Source of the DNA: Caulobacter sp. | Lineage (GTDB): Bacteria; Pseudomonadota; Alphaproteobacteria; Caulobacterales; Caulobacteraceae | Reading direction: 5' to 3' | Length of the DNA: 33,111 nt | Assembly (NCBI GenBank): GCA_028291055.1 | Contig: JAQGIP010000103.1 | Span: 1 to 33,111 of the forward strand | Made by a program: the position numbers and the translations under genes | Part shown: piece by piece, positions 15,310 to 22,869 of the stretch | Numbering within the stretch: position 1 is the first letter of the stretch | Layout: each line of letters starts with the position of its first letter | The notes under the pieces: generated by a model | The model's input: the letters and a program-made list of their open reading frames with translations, nothing else | Database searches by the model: none | What the model was told of the DNA's origin: nothing

Positions 15310-15921
15310 TCAGCGCGGCGTCATGCCCGTGACCTTGGCGGCCCAGTCGATTTCGACGTCGAGGATGGGGTCCTCGGTCTGGGAGAAGAGGTTGTAGAAG
15401 CCCTCGGTGCGGGCGTGGGTCAGCTTCTTGATCAGGACGCGGCCGTCGGGGAGGCCCACGACGCAGAGGCGGCCGACCAGGTCGGGGGTCACGGGGCTTC
15501 TCACCTCGTCGTAGAAGACCAGCCATTCGTTGAACAGCGAGCCCAGGCTGTCGCCTCGGATCTCTACCGCGACGGTGTCGTCGGTGGCGTTTTCGGGGGC
15601 GTCGACCTCGTCGAAGGGGCCCTGGCCGGCGGAATAGAGATGGGCCACGGCGCCCGCGCCCACATAGCCCACGACGGGAGCCCTCCTGGGGCGGGGGTGG
15701 CCTCGGCTTGGCGCCGCGCCGCCCTCTTGACCCAGTTCAAGGTCGGCCAGCGGCACGTCTAAAGCGGTCGCAATGCGCGCGGCGTCTTCGCGCGAGGGTT
15801 CGGTGCGGCCGCGCTCCCAGCTGCTGATCGTGGTCTGGGCCTGGGCCAGTTCGGCGGCCAGGCGCTGCTGGCTCCAGCCGCGGGATTTGCGGGCCTCCAG
15901 GATTCTCTCACCGATGCTCAT
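15310..15921 (-). CDS. Phage-type S24 (LexA/CI-like) self-cleaving repressor
   Basis: A 203-residue repressor. Residues 4-60 are an XRE HTH (ILEARKSRGWSQQRLAAELA ... TTISSWERGRTEPS). The C-terminal domain is a peptidase S24 with nucleophile Ser125 in EIRGDSLGS, a lysine pair at 165-166 (RVLIKKL) as general base, and a plausible Ala-Gly cleavage site in VGYVGAGAVA (near 89-90). A damaged-DNA signal through RecA would normally trigger self-cleavage. The ATG at 15921 was chosen because the alternative GTG at 15984 lies within the operator palindromes. Divergent from the gene at 16007; likely controls both directions. Confidence 0.9.
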   Translation of the reverse strand: MSIGERILEARKSRGWSQQRLAAELAQAQTTISSWERGRTEPSREDAARIATALDVPLADLELGQEGGAAPSRGHPRPRRAPVVGYVGAGAVAHLYSAGQGPFDEVDAPENATDDTVAVEIRGDSLGSLFNEWLVFYDEVRSPVTPDLVGRLCVVGLPDGRVLIKKLTHARTEGFYNLFSQTEDPILDVEIDWAAKVTGMTPR

Positions 15922-15967
15922 GAGGGAGAGGATGGTTTGTGCTGAGGGCGGCGTCCAACGACGTTTT

Positions 15968-15995
15968 GTGCTTGAAACGAGCACGTAATGTGCTC
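15968..15995. promoter_or_regulatory. Operator palindromes between the S24 repressor and the divergent phage gene
   Basis: Three GTGCT/AGCAC half-sites form two overlapping palindromes: GTGCT-N7-AGCAC (15968-15984) and GAGCAC-GTAAT-GTGCTC (15979-15995). They sit 11 bases before the ATG at 16007 and about 50 bases before the repressor start. A TTGAAA (15972-15977) lies in the region as a possible -35 for the plus strand. Overlapping half-sites suit cooperative repressor binding. Confidence 0.7.
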
Positions 15996-16006
15996 ATTCT
16001 GCGGCT

Positions 16007-16516
16007 ATGGAACATAAGCAGAACATTGCTGTCCTGAAGGCCGCGCTCGGCCTGGCGGGCAAGGAGGCGGCGGTGCTGTGCGCGCTGCTTGGGGGGATGG
16101 CCTATGCGGCCGACCTGGAGGCGGCGTGCGGCGTCGCCAGCCGGGGCGCGCTGCGCAAGCATATGACGCGCCTGCGCGAGAAGTTGCCGCGCGGCGGGAT
16201 CACCTCGCGGCGGCGGCCGACGCGCTATTGGCTGACGCAGGCGGCGGTTGAGGGTTGCCTTCGGGCGCTAGGGGCGGTTGGCCGTCAGAAAGATATTGTC
16301 CACGAACCACACGAACCACACGAACGGGCCGTTGGCGGCATCGGCGGTTTGAGGTCGCTCTACAATGCGCCTTCGGCGCGGTTCCTGTCCCAGTCGGCAA
16401 GTGAGAACGCGATGGCCGCCCGGCCACCCGGACCCGTTCGTGTGGTTCGTGTGGTTCGTGGACAAATTCTAGCGACCTCCAACAACACCCCGACCCCCCA
16501 GGAGGCCCGCAAATGA
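16007..16516 (+). CDS. Phage early HTH protein carrying a repeat-encoded C-terminal insert
   Basis: A 169-residue protein. Residues 1-95 look like a small winged-helix DNA-binding domain (ALGLAGKEAAVLCALLGGMA, then a helix pair and RRRPTRYWLTQAAVEGCL), similar in size to phage early regulators. From about residue 97 to 153 the frame runs through the family B repeat (16296-16465), giving HEPHEPHER and VRVVRVVRG, which are translated DNA palindrome. The frame stays open and the stop overlaps the next gene by ATGA. Whether the tail is tolerated or the true stop has been lost cannot be told. Confidence 0.65.
   Translation: MEHKQNIAVLKAALGLAGKEAAVLCALLGGMAYAADLEAACGVASRGALRKHMTRLREKLPRGGITSRRRPTRYWLTQAAVEGCLRALGAVGRQKDIVHEPHEPHERAVGGIGGLRSLYNAPSARFLSQSASENAMAARPPGPVRVVRVVRGQILATSNNTPTPQEARK
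16296..16465. repeat. Family B inverted repeat inside a coding frame
   Basis: A perfect 33-bp inverted repeat (16296-16328 and 16433-16465) made of ACGAACC units with a 104-base loop. It is related to the inner arms at 12002-12140 and 27809-27946, but here there are no outer family A arms, and the loop is different from those two copies. The element keeps an open reading frame through the gene at 16007. Confidence 0.92.
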
Positions 16517-17280
16517 GTGGGGTCATCTGGTCGAAGTTTTATTGGAGTGACTGGGAGTCCGACCCGTCGTTGCGGCTGTGTTCGCTGGCGGCGCAGGGGC
16601 TTTGGATGCGCATGCTGTGCGTTGCCGCTCAGCACGACCCGATCGGCTTTGTCTGCATTGCAGGCCGACCGCTCGATGTGACCGACCTCGCCCGGGTGAC
16701 GGGGTGTTCGGAAGCCGAGACGGACGTCCTGGTGTCAGAACTTGGCCGAAACGGCGTGTTCAGCCGCGACCGCATCGGCCGCATCTATTGCCGGCGCATG
16801 GTCAAGGACGCCCAGGCCATGGCGCTGGCCCGCATCAACGGCGCCAAGGGCGGAAACCCGGCTTTGACGGCCGGGGCAAGCGGCGGGAATCCCTCGCGGA
16901 ATCCCGGTCCGGATAAGGGGCGCCATAAGGGCGGGCTTAAACCCCAGAGTCCAAGAGCCAGCACCAGGGTTGAAGAGCCTCAAGGCTCTTCTAACCCTGG
17001 TGGCGCGGCCGAAGCCGTCCGCCCGCCGGAGAGGCGGACGGCGTCTGCCCCGCTGGTGGAGGGGGAAACCGGTCAGCGTGGTCTGGCGGCCTTGCGGGCC
17101 GAAGTCGTGGGCCGGCATGGGGAGCAATACGCCAAGGCCTGGCTTGATCCGGCGGACTGGTGCGAGGCGGAGCGCGCGGTGGTCTGCCGGCTGGGCTTTG
17201 CGGCGGATCGGCTGAAGCGGGATCTGCGGAAAACGCTGAAGGAGCTCGGCGTCAGCGTCCGCGTGGCGGAGGCCGCCTGA
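16513..17280 (+). CDS. Phage replication-associated protein (probable)
   Basis: A 255-residue protein. The N-terminus (WSKFYWSDWESDPSLRLCSL ... LWMRMLCVAAQHDP) and the next HTH-like part (VTDLARVTGCSEAETDVLVS, GVFSRDRIGRIYCRRMVKD) match the style of phage replication-initiation or O-like proteins in alphaproteobacterial prophages. A Gly/Pro/Ser-rich linker (about 115-185) leads to a C-terminal helical part. Start supported by AGGAGG (16500-16505) and overlap with the previous stop. Call is by resemblance, not by a catalytic motif. Confidence 0.65.
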   Translation: MSGVIWSKFYWSDWESDPSLRLCSLAAQGLWMRMLCVAAQHDPIGFVCIAGRPLDVTDLARVTGCSEAETDVLVSELGRNGVFSRDRIGRIYCRRMVKDAQAMALARINGAKGGNPALTAGASGGNPSRNPGPDKGRHKGGLKPQSPRASTRVEEPQGSSNPGGAAEAVRPPERRTASAPLVEGETGQRGLAALRAEVVGRHGEQYAKAWLDPADWCEAERAVVCRLGFAADRLKRDLRKTLKELGVSVRVAEAA

Positions 17281-17690
17281 TGGCCTGGACCGACAGAGAG
17301 TTTCGCCGCGTCGAGGCTTGGCGCGCGCTTAACCCCCCGATGGAGTTTGCCGAGATCGCGCGGCGGCTGGGCGGGCGTTCGGGCGAGGCGGTGCGCCAGA
17401 AGGTCATCAGTGAGCGCAGCCATGCGGCGCGGGGCGGCAAGCGCGGGCGGATGGACTGGCGCGAGGGGGAGATCGTCGGGCCGCGCCTGGGCGACCCCGT
17501 GTTCGTGGCGCGGCTGATGGCCGGCGGCGGCCATAGCCGGTTCACCGACCTGGCCCGCAACCCCGAAAGCCACGCGGCCTATTGGGCGCTGAGACTGCCG
17601 CTGCTCGGACCCGACGGCCTGCCCAGGCCCTGTGGCCGGGCCGAATGCCAATGCATCGCATCTTTGGAGGAACGTCTATGCCCCCAGTGA
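17280..17690 (+). CDS. Phage-type HTH hypothetical protein (136 aa)
   Basis: Starts on the A of the previous TGA. The first ~50 residues (TDREFRRVEAWRALNPPMEF then AEIARRLGGRSGEAVRQKV) look like a Myb/HTH-like DNA-binding segment. The second half is Arg/Gly-rich with several Cys at the end (PCGRAECQC), possibly a small metal-binding knuckle. It overlaps the TerS start by 13 bases. Position before the terminase suggests a late-gene activator or packaging accessory, but this rests on gene order only. Confidence 0.6.
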   Translation: MAWTDREFRRVEAWRALNPPMEFAEIARRLGGRSGEAVRQKVISERSHAARGGKRGRMDWREGEIVGPRLGDPVFVARLMAGGGHSRFTDLARNPESHAAYWALRLPLLGPDGLPRPCGRAECQCIASLEERLCPQ

Positions 17691-18292
17691 AGGGTTCACA
17701 TCATCGCGCCTTGCCGGCGCCCGAGCTGCGGCCGCTCACGCGGCGCCAGCGGCGGTTCGTCGAGGAATATCTGGTCGACATGAAGCCCGGCGCCGCCTGG
17801 CGCCGGTCGGGCTATGAGGGCGAAAACGCCGGCCAGCTGGCCTATCTGGCCATGAAGAAGCCGCATGTGGCGGCGGCCATCGCGGATGGGGCGGCGCGGG
17901 CCATGGCCGAGCGGCGCGCGGGGCTGGACCTGGCCGAGGGGCGGATCCTCAACGAGATCACGCGGCTGGCCTTCGCCAACATCGGCGAGGTGGCGCGGTG
18001 GGGCGTGGGTGAGGACGGCAAGGCGTTTCTCGCGGTGATCGGGCCGGAGAAGCTTGGCCCCGACGAGCTGGCGGCGGTGTCGGAGGTGACGCTGTCGTCG
18101 GCGGGGCTGAAGGTGAAGGTGCATGACAAGCTGTCGGCGCTGCTGGCGCTGGCGCGGCTGTTGGGGTTGCCCCGGGCCGCGCCGGAGCAGGCCGACCGCG
18201 CGGTGGACCTGCAGGCCCTGGTGGCGCGGCTGTACCAGGTGCCGGAGGCGGCGCGCGACCAGATCAGCGCGCTGCTGCGGGAGGGCCGGTGA
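17678..18292 (+). CDS. Phage terminase small subunit
   Basis: A 204-residue protein matching the Terminase_2 (XtmA) type: LTRRQRRFVEEYLVDMKPGA, a following AWRRSGYEGENAGQLAYLAM and KPHVAAAIADG, the recognition helix part, then an oligomerisation region. It would bind the packaging site and hand DNA to the large subunit. Start backed by TTTGGAGG about seven bases upstream; the stop overlaps the TerL ATG (TGATG). No frameshift is visible. Confidence 0.9.
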   Translation: MPPVKGSHHRALPAPELRPLTRRQRRFVEEYLVDMKPGAAWRRSGYEGENAGQLAYLAMKKPHVAAAIADGAARAMAERRAGLDLAEGRILNEITRLAFANIGEVARWGVGEDGKAFLAVIGPEKLGPDELAAVSEVTLSSAGLKVKVHDKLSALLALARLLGLPRAAPEQADRAVDLQALVARLYQVPEAARDQISALLREGR

Positions 18293-19827
18293 TGGCGGGC
18301 GAGTTTGAGCTCATGGAGCGCGGCATCGCCATGGCCCGCGCGCGCGACCATTTCGCCGACTTCTGCGCGGTGATCGATATTCCCCAGGCGCCGCTGAAGG
18401 ACCGCGAGGCGCTGGACGAGGAGGGGGAGGGCGCGGTGTTCGCGGCAGTGGAGCCGGAGCAGGCCGCCCACCTGACCCTGTTGATGGATACGCTGCAGAA
18501 GGTGGAGGCGGGCGAGATCACCCGGCTGATGGTGTTCATGCCGCCGGGCGGGGCCAAGTCCACCTATTGCTCGGTGTGTTTCCCGCCGTGGTTCCTGGGG
18601 CGGGCGCCGCGCAGGAATGTGATCCTGACCACCTATGCGGGCGGGCTGGCGCGCAAGCATGGGCGCCGAGCGCGCTCGATCGTGCGCCAGCCGGTGTACC
18701 GCGAGGTGTTCGGGGTGGGCTTGAGCCGCGAGACCGGGGCGGCGGACGAATGGTCGCTGGAGAGCGGCAACGAGTTCATGGCCGGCGGCATCCGGGGCGG
18801 GATCACGGGCAACCGGGCGGACCTGATCGTGGTCGACGACCCGATCAAGGGGCGCGAGGAGGCCGACAGCCAGACCATCCGCGACCGCACCTGGGAGGAG
18901 TTCAAGGATTCGCTGCGCACCCGTTTGAAGCCGCATGGGCGGATCGTGATCATCCAGACGCGGTGGCATGAGGACGACCTGGCCGGGCGGCTGTTGCCGG
19001 AGGATTACGACGGCCAGTCGGGCTGGGTGGACGGGCGCGACGGGGAGCGGTGGTTCGTGATTTCGATCCCGGCCGAGGCGGATCGGGCGGACGATCCGCT
19101 GGGCCGGGCGAAGGGGGCGATGTTCTGGCCCGAGTGGTTTCCGCCGGAGCATTGGGCGGCCTTCAGGGCCGAGCCTCGGACGTGGGCGTCGCTCTATCAG
19201 CAGAAGCCGCGGCCCGATGAGGGGGACTATTTCCAGCGCTCGTGGTTCGGGCGGTTCCGCGCGGAGGAGCTGCCGGCGGGCGTGCGCTATGTGATCACCA
19301 GCGATTACGCGGTGCGGCCCGGCGGCGGGGATTTCACCTGTCATCTGGTGTGGGCGATCGACGGGCGGCTGAACGCCTGGCTGGTGGCGGTGTGGCGGGG
19401 CCAGACGGCCAGCGACATCTGGATCGAGGCGCTGATCGACCTGGTGGCGGACTACCGCGCCAAGGGCGGCGGGCCGGTGCGCTGCATCGGCGAAAAGGGC
19501 GTCATCCACCGGGCCATCGCGCCGGCGCTTTCCGTGCGGATGAGGGAGCGGCGGGTCAGCGCGCGCATGGAAATGCTGTCGTCCCACACGGGCGACAAGG
19601 CGGCCCGCGCGCGCGGCTTCCAGGCCATGGCGCGGGCGGGCCGGGTGCGGATCATCGACGACATGGACGGCGATGTCTTCGTCGATGAGCTGGTCGGTTT
19701 CCCCGGCGCGCGGTTCGACGACCAGGTCGATGCGGCGGGGCTGTTGGGCCGCGCGCTGGACCGGTTGGGCGGCGGCGGCGGTGGCGTGGCGCGGCCGGAG
19801 TACGCCGAGGGCGGCGAGATTTTCTGA
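18292..19827 (+). CDS. Phage terminase large subunit
   Basis: A 511-residue two-domain packaging motor. ATPase half: Walker A-like MPPGGAKST (83-91), Walker B LIVVDDP (178-184), coupling motif near IVIIQTRWHEDD (218-229). Nuclease half (RNase H fold): Asp338 in TSDYAV, Glu401 in CIGEKG and the Asp cluster RFDDQVDA (474-481). All expected residues are present, so the gene looks intact. It is directly coupled to TerS. No portal, protease or capsid gene follows, unlike standard phage order. Confidence 0.95.
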   Translation: MAGEFELMERGIAMARARDHFADFCAVIDIPQAPLKDREALDEEGEGAVFAAVEPEQAAHLTLLMDTLQKVEAGEITRLMVFMPPGGAKSTYCSVCFPPWFLGRAPRRNVILTTYAGGLARKHGRRARSIVRQPVYREVFGVGLSRETGAADEWSLESGNEFMAGGIRGGITGNRADLIVVDDPIKGREEADSQTIRDRTWEEFKDSLRTRLKPHGRIVIIQTRWHEDDLAGRLLPEDYDGQSGWVDGRDGERWFVISIPAEADRADDPLGRAKGAMFWPEWFPPEHWAAFRAEPRTWASLYQQKPRPDEGDYFQRSWFGRFRAEELPAGVRYVITSDYAVRPGGGDFTCHLVWAIDGRLNAWLVAVWRGQTASDIWIEALIDLVADYRAKGGGPVRCIGEKGVIHRAIAPALSVRMRERRVSARMEMLSSHTGDKAARARGFQAMARAGRVRIIDDMDGDVFVDELVGFPGARFDDQVDAAGLLGRALDRLGGGGGGVARPEYAEGGEIF

Positions 19828-19853
19828 CTTAACCTGAAAGAGGAGAGACGACG

Positions 19854-20339
19854 ATGAAGGCCAAGGATGCACTGATCGGCTGGACGCCGGACGACATGTT
19901 CCGCCCCGATGAACCGACTGCGGGGCAGGTGCTGGTGACGCGCCTGCCCAAGCCGGGAGAAGACGACCCGATCTGCCCGTTCCTGTGCGCGGGCGGCGCG
20001 GCGTTGGAGGAACGGCGCACCATGAGCGGATGGAAGCAGATCGCCATGGTGTTCATCGACTATCACGCCCTGGTCGCGGGCGACGGCATCGACCCGGAGG
20101 TGGCCCACGACGCCATGCTGGAGATCGACGAATTCCGCCGCTTCATGGCCCAGGACATTGCGGGCTCGGAGACCTGCGACAGCCTCAGGCACACCCGGGG
20201 TGAGGTGGGGTCGGAGAACGCGATCTGGCGGCGGCCGCCGGAGGAGGGCCGGGTGCTGTCGGTCTGGATCGATGAGGTGAAGCTTCCGGGCGCCGCCCGC
20301 GCCGCCCGCGCGGCGGGAGGCGTCGATGAAGGCCGCTGA
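19854..20339 (+). CDS. Hypothetical protein downstream of TerL, paralogue 1 (161 aa)
   Basis: A 161-residue soluble protein preceded by GAAAGAGGAGAG. Residues 1-106 align end to end with the next gene's product: shared anchors are MKA..AL..WTPD, the (I/V)AMVFID segment, GIDP.VAH.A and DIAGSE/DIAGAE. An extra ~55-residue tail (from about 107) ends in Ala/Gly-rich sequence and overlaps the next start by 14 bases. No known family is recognised. Gene order suggests a head-completion or packaging accessory, but nothing proves it. Confidence 0.75.
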   Translation: MKAKDALIGWTPDDMFRPDEPTAGQVLVTRLPKPGEDDPICPFLCAGGAALEERRTMSGWKQIAMVFIDYHALVAGDGIDPEVAHDAMLEIDEFRRFMAQDIAGSETCDSLRHTRGEVGSENAIWRRPPEEGRVLSVWIDEVKLPGAARAARAAGGVDEGR

Positions 20340-20649
20340 AGCCCTGGTGGCCTGGACGCCGGACAACGGGATCTATGAGGGGTTGAAGACAACCATCGGC
20401 CAGGTGGCGGTCGGGCCGCTGATCCGCGAGGGGCAGGGCGATTGGACCGACCCCTTCGCCTATACGGGCGGAGCGGCCTATGTCGCGCGGCGCAAGAAGA
20501 AGGGCTGGCCGTTGGTGGCCATGGTGTTCATCGACTTCCAGACCATGGTCGTGCGCGACGGCATCGATCCGCAGGTGGCGCACGAAGCCTTCCTGGCCAT
20601 CGATGAGTACCGACAGAAGATCGCGCTGGATATTGCCGGCGCGGAATGA
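20326..20649 (+). CDS. Hypothetical protein, paralogue 2 (107 aa)
   Basis: A 107-residue protein that repeats the core of the preceding gene (see anchors above) without its tail; VAMVFIDFQTMVVRDGIDPQ and AHEAFLAIDEYRQKI are the clearest shared parts. GGAGG lies about eight bases before the ATG, inside the previous gene. This is the last gene of the phage-derived transcript. A tandem duplication followed by divergence is the simplest reading. Confidence 0.75.
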   Translation: MKAAEALVAWTPDNGIYEGLKTTIGQVAVGPLIREGQGDWTDPFAYTGGAAYVARRKKKGWPLVAMVFIDFQTMVVRDGIDPQVAHEAFLAIDEYRQKIALDIAGAE

Positions 20650-20671
20650 GGGGGCGGCGGTTTGACGGGAT

Positions 20672-20790
20672 CGGTCAGGCCCCGCGACGCGATGCCCGGT
20701 CTCTCGGCTGTAAGGTCCCCACCTGCGAGGTCGGGCATGCGCCGGCCCAACCTCCCTCCGTTACCGGGCGGCGCATCGGGTCTGAAGGCC
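20672..20790 (+). ncRNA. Candidate structured RNA, possibly 6S-like
   Basis: Between the phage block and 20846 the sequence folds well: CGATGC (20690-20695) with GCATCG (20773-20778), CCGGT (20696-20700) with ACCGG (20763-20767), and an inner hairpin GAGGTCGGG (20727-20735) with CCCAACCTC (20746-20754). Open stretches with GGTCCCC and CTCCCTCC lie between these stems, which resembles the closing stem, central bubble and apical hairpin of 6S RNA. Promoter and terminator are not evident; the strand is a guess from the fold. Confidence 0.3.
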
Positions 20791-20845
20791 CGCTGCCCCC
20801 TTAACCGAGGGCGCGGGCTGCCTCGCCGTGGGCTAGATTTCGCCC

Positions 20846-21244
20846 ATGATACTGAAATCCTTGACGGGCGGCGTTGCGGCGCTGCTCCTCGCCACCTCCC
20901 CCGCCCTGGCGATGGCTCCGCTCTGCCGCGACGCCATGATCGCGTTCAACCTGACCAACCAGGCGAGCGCAGCCGCCGACACCCAGGTCGGGCTGGCAAA
21001 CAATGAAGCAAGGAAGGACGACCAGGAGGGGCGTTGCCACTATCTCCGCCAGGCTTCGGACAGCGCCGACGTCATGGAGACGGAGATCGCCGCCGTACGC
21101 GACGCCATCGTGGCCGATCCCAACCTCACGGACGACCAACGGGCAGAGCAACTGCAATGGCAGGCCGACGGCGCCGCGAGCATCGCGTCGCGCGTCAACG
21201 ACATCCGCGAAACGTGGAACGAACAATGCGACGATGGGGAATAG
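20846..21244 (+). CDS. Exported hypothetical protein (132 aa)
   Basis: A 132-residue protein with a signal peptide (MILKSLTGGVAALLLATSPA, ending near ALA) and an acidic helical mature part. Two or three Cys (CRDA, GRCHYL, EQCDDGE) could form disulfides in the periplasm. Repeated Asp/Glu/Gln-rich helices suggest a coiled or helical-bundle fold. No family is recognised. It stands alone, followed by 288 bases in which I see no gene or repeat. Confidence 0.65.
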   Translation: MILKSLTGGVAALLLATSPALAMAPLCRDAMIAFNLTNQASAAADTQVGLANNEARKDDQEGRCHYLRQASDSADVMETEIAAVRDAIVADPNLTDDQRAEQLQWQADGAASIASRVNDIRETWNEQCDDGE

Positions 21245-21532
21245 CGCCCATTGCGCGCCTCAAACCGCCGGCGACGGGTTCCAGTCTCTCAGGGCGTAGA
21301 CGATGATCGGCAGGGCGGTTGCCGCCATCCCTCGTCGCGGCTGACGCTATCCGGCCATACCGGCTGACATCCGGGTTGACGCCCCCGCCAGGCTCGATGA
21401 TGCGACACTCGGGCCGCATTCGGCAAGCCACTCGCGCTCTTAGGATTCGCTAACCAACGCGCCGGTGCTTTGTCACCGTAGGAAGCAGGCGCATAAACGA
21501 CGCTTGTGATCGGTCAGTGACAGGACGTCGCC

Positions 21533-22315
21533 ATGAAGGTTATCGCGAACATTCTGGTTTTCTCGATGATGCTGGTGACCATCGCCCAAGCGGCGTCCCC
21601 GAAGGTGTCGCCAAGACTTTATCGGGTGGACGGGCGGCCCGTTCCTGTTTCTTGCTTGGAAGCGCTGACCTATCCGGAAGGCGCCCCCGGGAAGGTGGTC
21701 ATAGACTTGCGCAACTGCGGTGACCCGAAACTAAAACCAAAGGCGCAGGCCGATGGCTCGGTAGGCTACGACAACCCGGCCGGCGGATATTTCTATTATT
21801 CCTATGTCGGCCAGAGCGGCGGGATAGATATTCTTTCACTGTACAGTTCCGGTGGGGGTTCGGGACAATTCACCCAGCTGGTGGGCGTCAAACACAGTGG
21901 GCATTTCATAAGGTTGGTGAGAGGCTATGCCGGTGGCGACCGTTGCAACGGCGGTGTCTCGGGCGCGAAGATTTCGAACGGAAAGCTCACGTTCGACCAG
22001 GCGATCACGCCCTACGATCTTATCAACCTGGCGCGGCCCAAAGAAGAACTCAAAGCCTATAAGGATCTGGAAGCATCGGCCGCAAGCTGCATCGGCGTCA
22101 GTCATATGACGGGTGACGACAGGCATTGGACGGGCGTGAGCCTTACAGAGAAGGACTGGCCCGATCAAAGCGGTTGGACGGAGGATTATCGGTACCAAGC
22201 CTGCTTCAACAAACTATACCGCGAAACGATTTCCAGTGGCCATGCGGAGTTAGACAGGATTGGCGTGGTGACGTTTGCTCAAGCGTTCGCCAGGCGTTGC
22301 GTGCAAAGTCGCTGA
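21533..22315 (+). CDS. Exported hypothetical protein (260 aa)
   Basis: A 260-residue protein with signal peptide MKVIANILVFSMMLVTIAQA and AGGACG upstream as ribosome-binding site. The mature part holds about five Cys and a Gly/Tyr-rich centre (PAGGYFYYSYVGQSGGIDIL), consistent with a periplasmic beta-rich domain. Base composition is visibly less GC-rich than the housekeeping genes of the window, with more Lys, Ile and Ser, which hints at acquisition from elsewhere. I do not recognise the family. Confidence 0.75.
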   Translation: MKVIANILVFSMMLVTIAQAASPKVSPRLYRVDGRPVPVSCLEALTYPEGAPGKVVIDLRNCGDPKLKPKAQADGSVGYDNPAGGYFYYSYVGQSGGIDILSLYSSGGGSGQFTQLVGVKHSGHFIRLVRGYAGGDRCNGGVSGAKISNGKLTFDQAITPYDLINLARPKEELKAYKDLEASAASCIGVSHMTGDDRHWTGVSLTEKDWPDQSGWTEDYRYQACFNKLYRETISSGHAELDRIGVVTFAQAFARRCVQSR

Positions 22316-22321
22316 GCGCCA

Positions 22322-22362
22322 GGGTCCGCTTCCCACCCCCGCAAACGTTGGGCGGGTCTGCT
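22322..22362. repeat. Family F repeat (copy F1)
   Basis: Reads GGTCCGCTTCCCACCCCC then GCAAACGTTGGG and GTCTGC. A second copy at 22796-22838 keeps the same blocks with about seven changes. A fragment (AGGTCCGCTTTCGGGA) lies at 22379-22396. The two copies bracket the small membrane gene at 22477-22764 in direct orientation. Confidence 0.75.
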
Positions 22363-22476
22363 TTGGGGCTGTACGCTCGAAGGTCCGCTTTCGGGACCGA
22401 TGCCAACGGGGACAATCGACCCATAGCGGTCATTCGACCTGTGCTGTAACCTCAAGTCGAGACGACGGCGGAGTTG

Positions 22477-22764
22477 ATGAAAATGAAGGCGTTCCTGCGA
22501 GCTGTCTTGAGGTCGGAATGGAAGCGCTGGGCCCTGCTCAGCGGAACGTTCTTTTTTGGGATGCTGGGCTTGCTGACGTTCAGTCCCATCGAAGGGATGG
22601 AATCTGTTTGGAGCCTCAAATTTATAAGCTTTCTTGCGGCCATCTCAGGTGCTTGGGGCTATATCATGGGTTTCTTCATTAGCTATCAGATTGAGCGGTG
22701 GCGACGGAAAGCCCTTGAGGTCGAGGTTGCTCAGCTCAAGAATGAAATGGCGGCACGCGGCTGA
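22477..22764 (+). CDS. Small two-helix membrane protein (95 aa)
   Basis: Basic N-terminus (KAFLRAVLRSEWKRW), then two hydrophobic helices (ALLSGTFFFGMLGLLTF and FISFLAAISGAWGYIMGFFI) and an amphipathic C-terminal helix, RKALEVEVAQLKNEMAARG, that could form a coiled coil. GGAG at 22470-22473 is too close to the ATG at 22477 but well placed for the in-frame ATG at 22483, so the shorter start is possible. Lower GC than its surroundings. Function unknown. Confidence 0.65.
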   Translation: MKMKAFLRAVLRSEWKRWALLSGTFFFGMLGLLTFSPIEGMESVWSLKFISFLAAISGAWGYIMGFFISYQIERWRRKALEVEVAQLKNEMAARG

Positions 22765-22795
22765 TTGCCGACTGCGCCACCGGCCCTGCGCAATA

Positions 22796-22838
22796 GCGAC
22801 CGCTTTCCACCCCCTGCAGACGTTGGGAATGTCCGCTG
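22796..22838. repeat. Family F repeat (copy F2)
   Basis: Reads GACCGCTTTCCACCCCCTGC, then AGACGTTGGG and GTCCGCTG. It aligns over about 41 bases with 22322-22362 and directly precedes the rhuM fragment, so it may mark a rearrangement junction. Confidence 0.75.
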
Positions 22839-22869
22839 CCGGGCTGATCACAGCCGAGATGACCGTGGT

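Noticed and set aside
17842..19872. 676-codon minus-strand open frame opposite TerS/TerL
   Set aside because: Terminase motifs are clear on the plus strand; the antisense product is Arg/Pro/His-rich without any motif.
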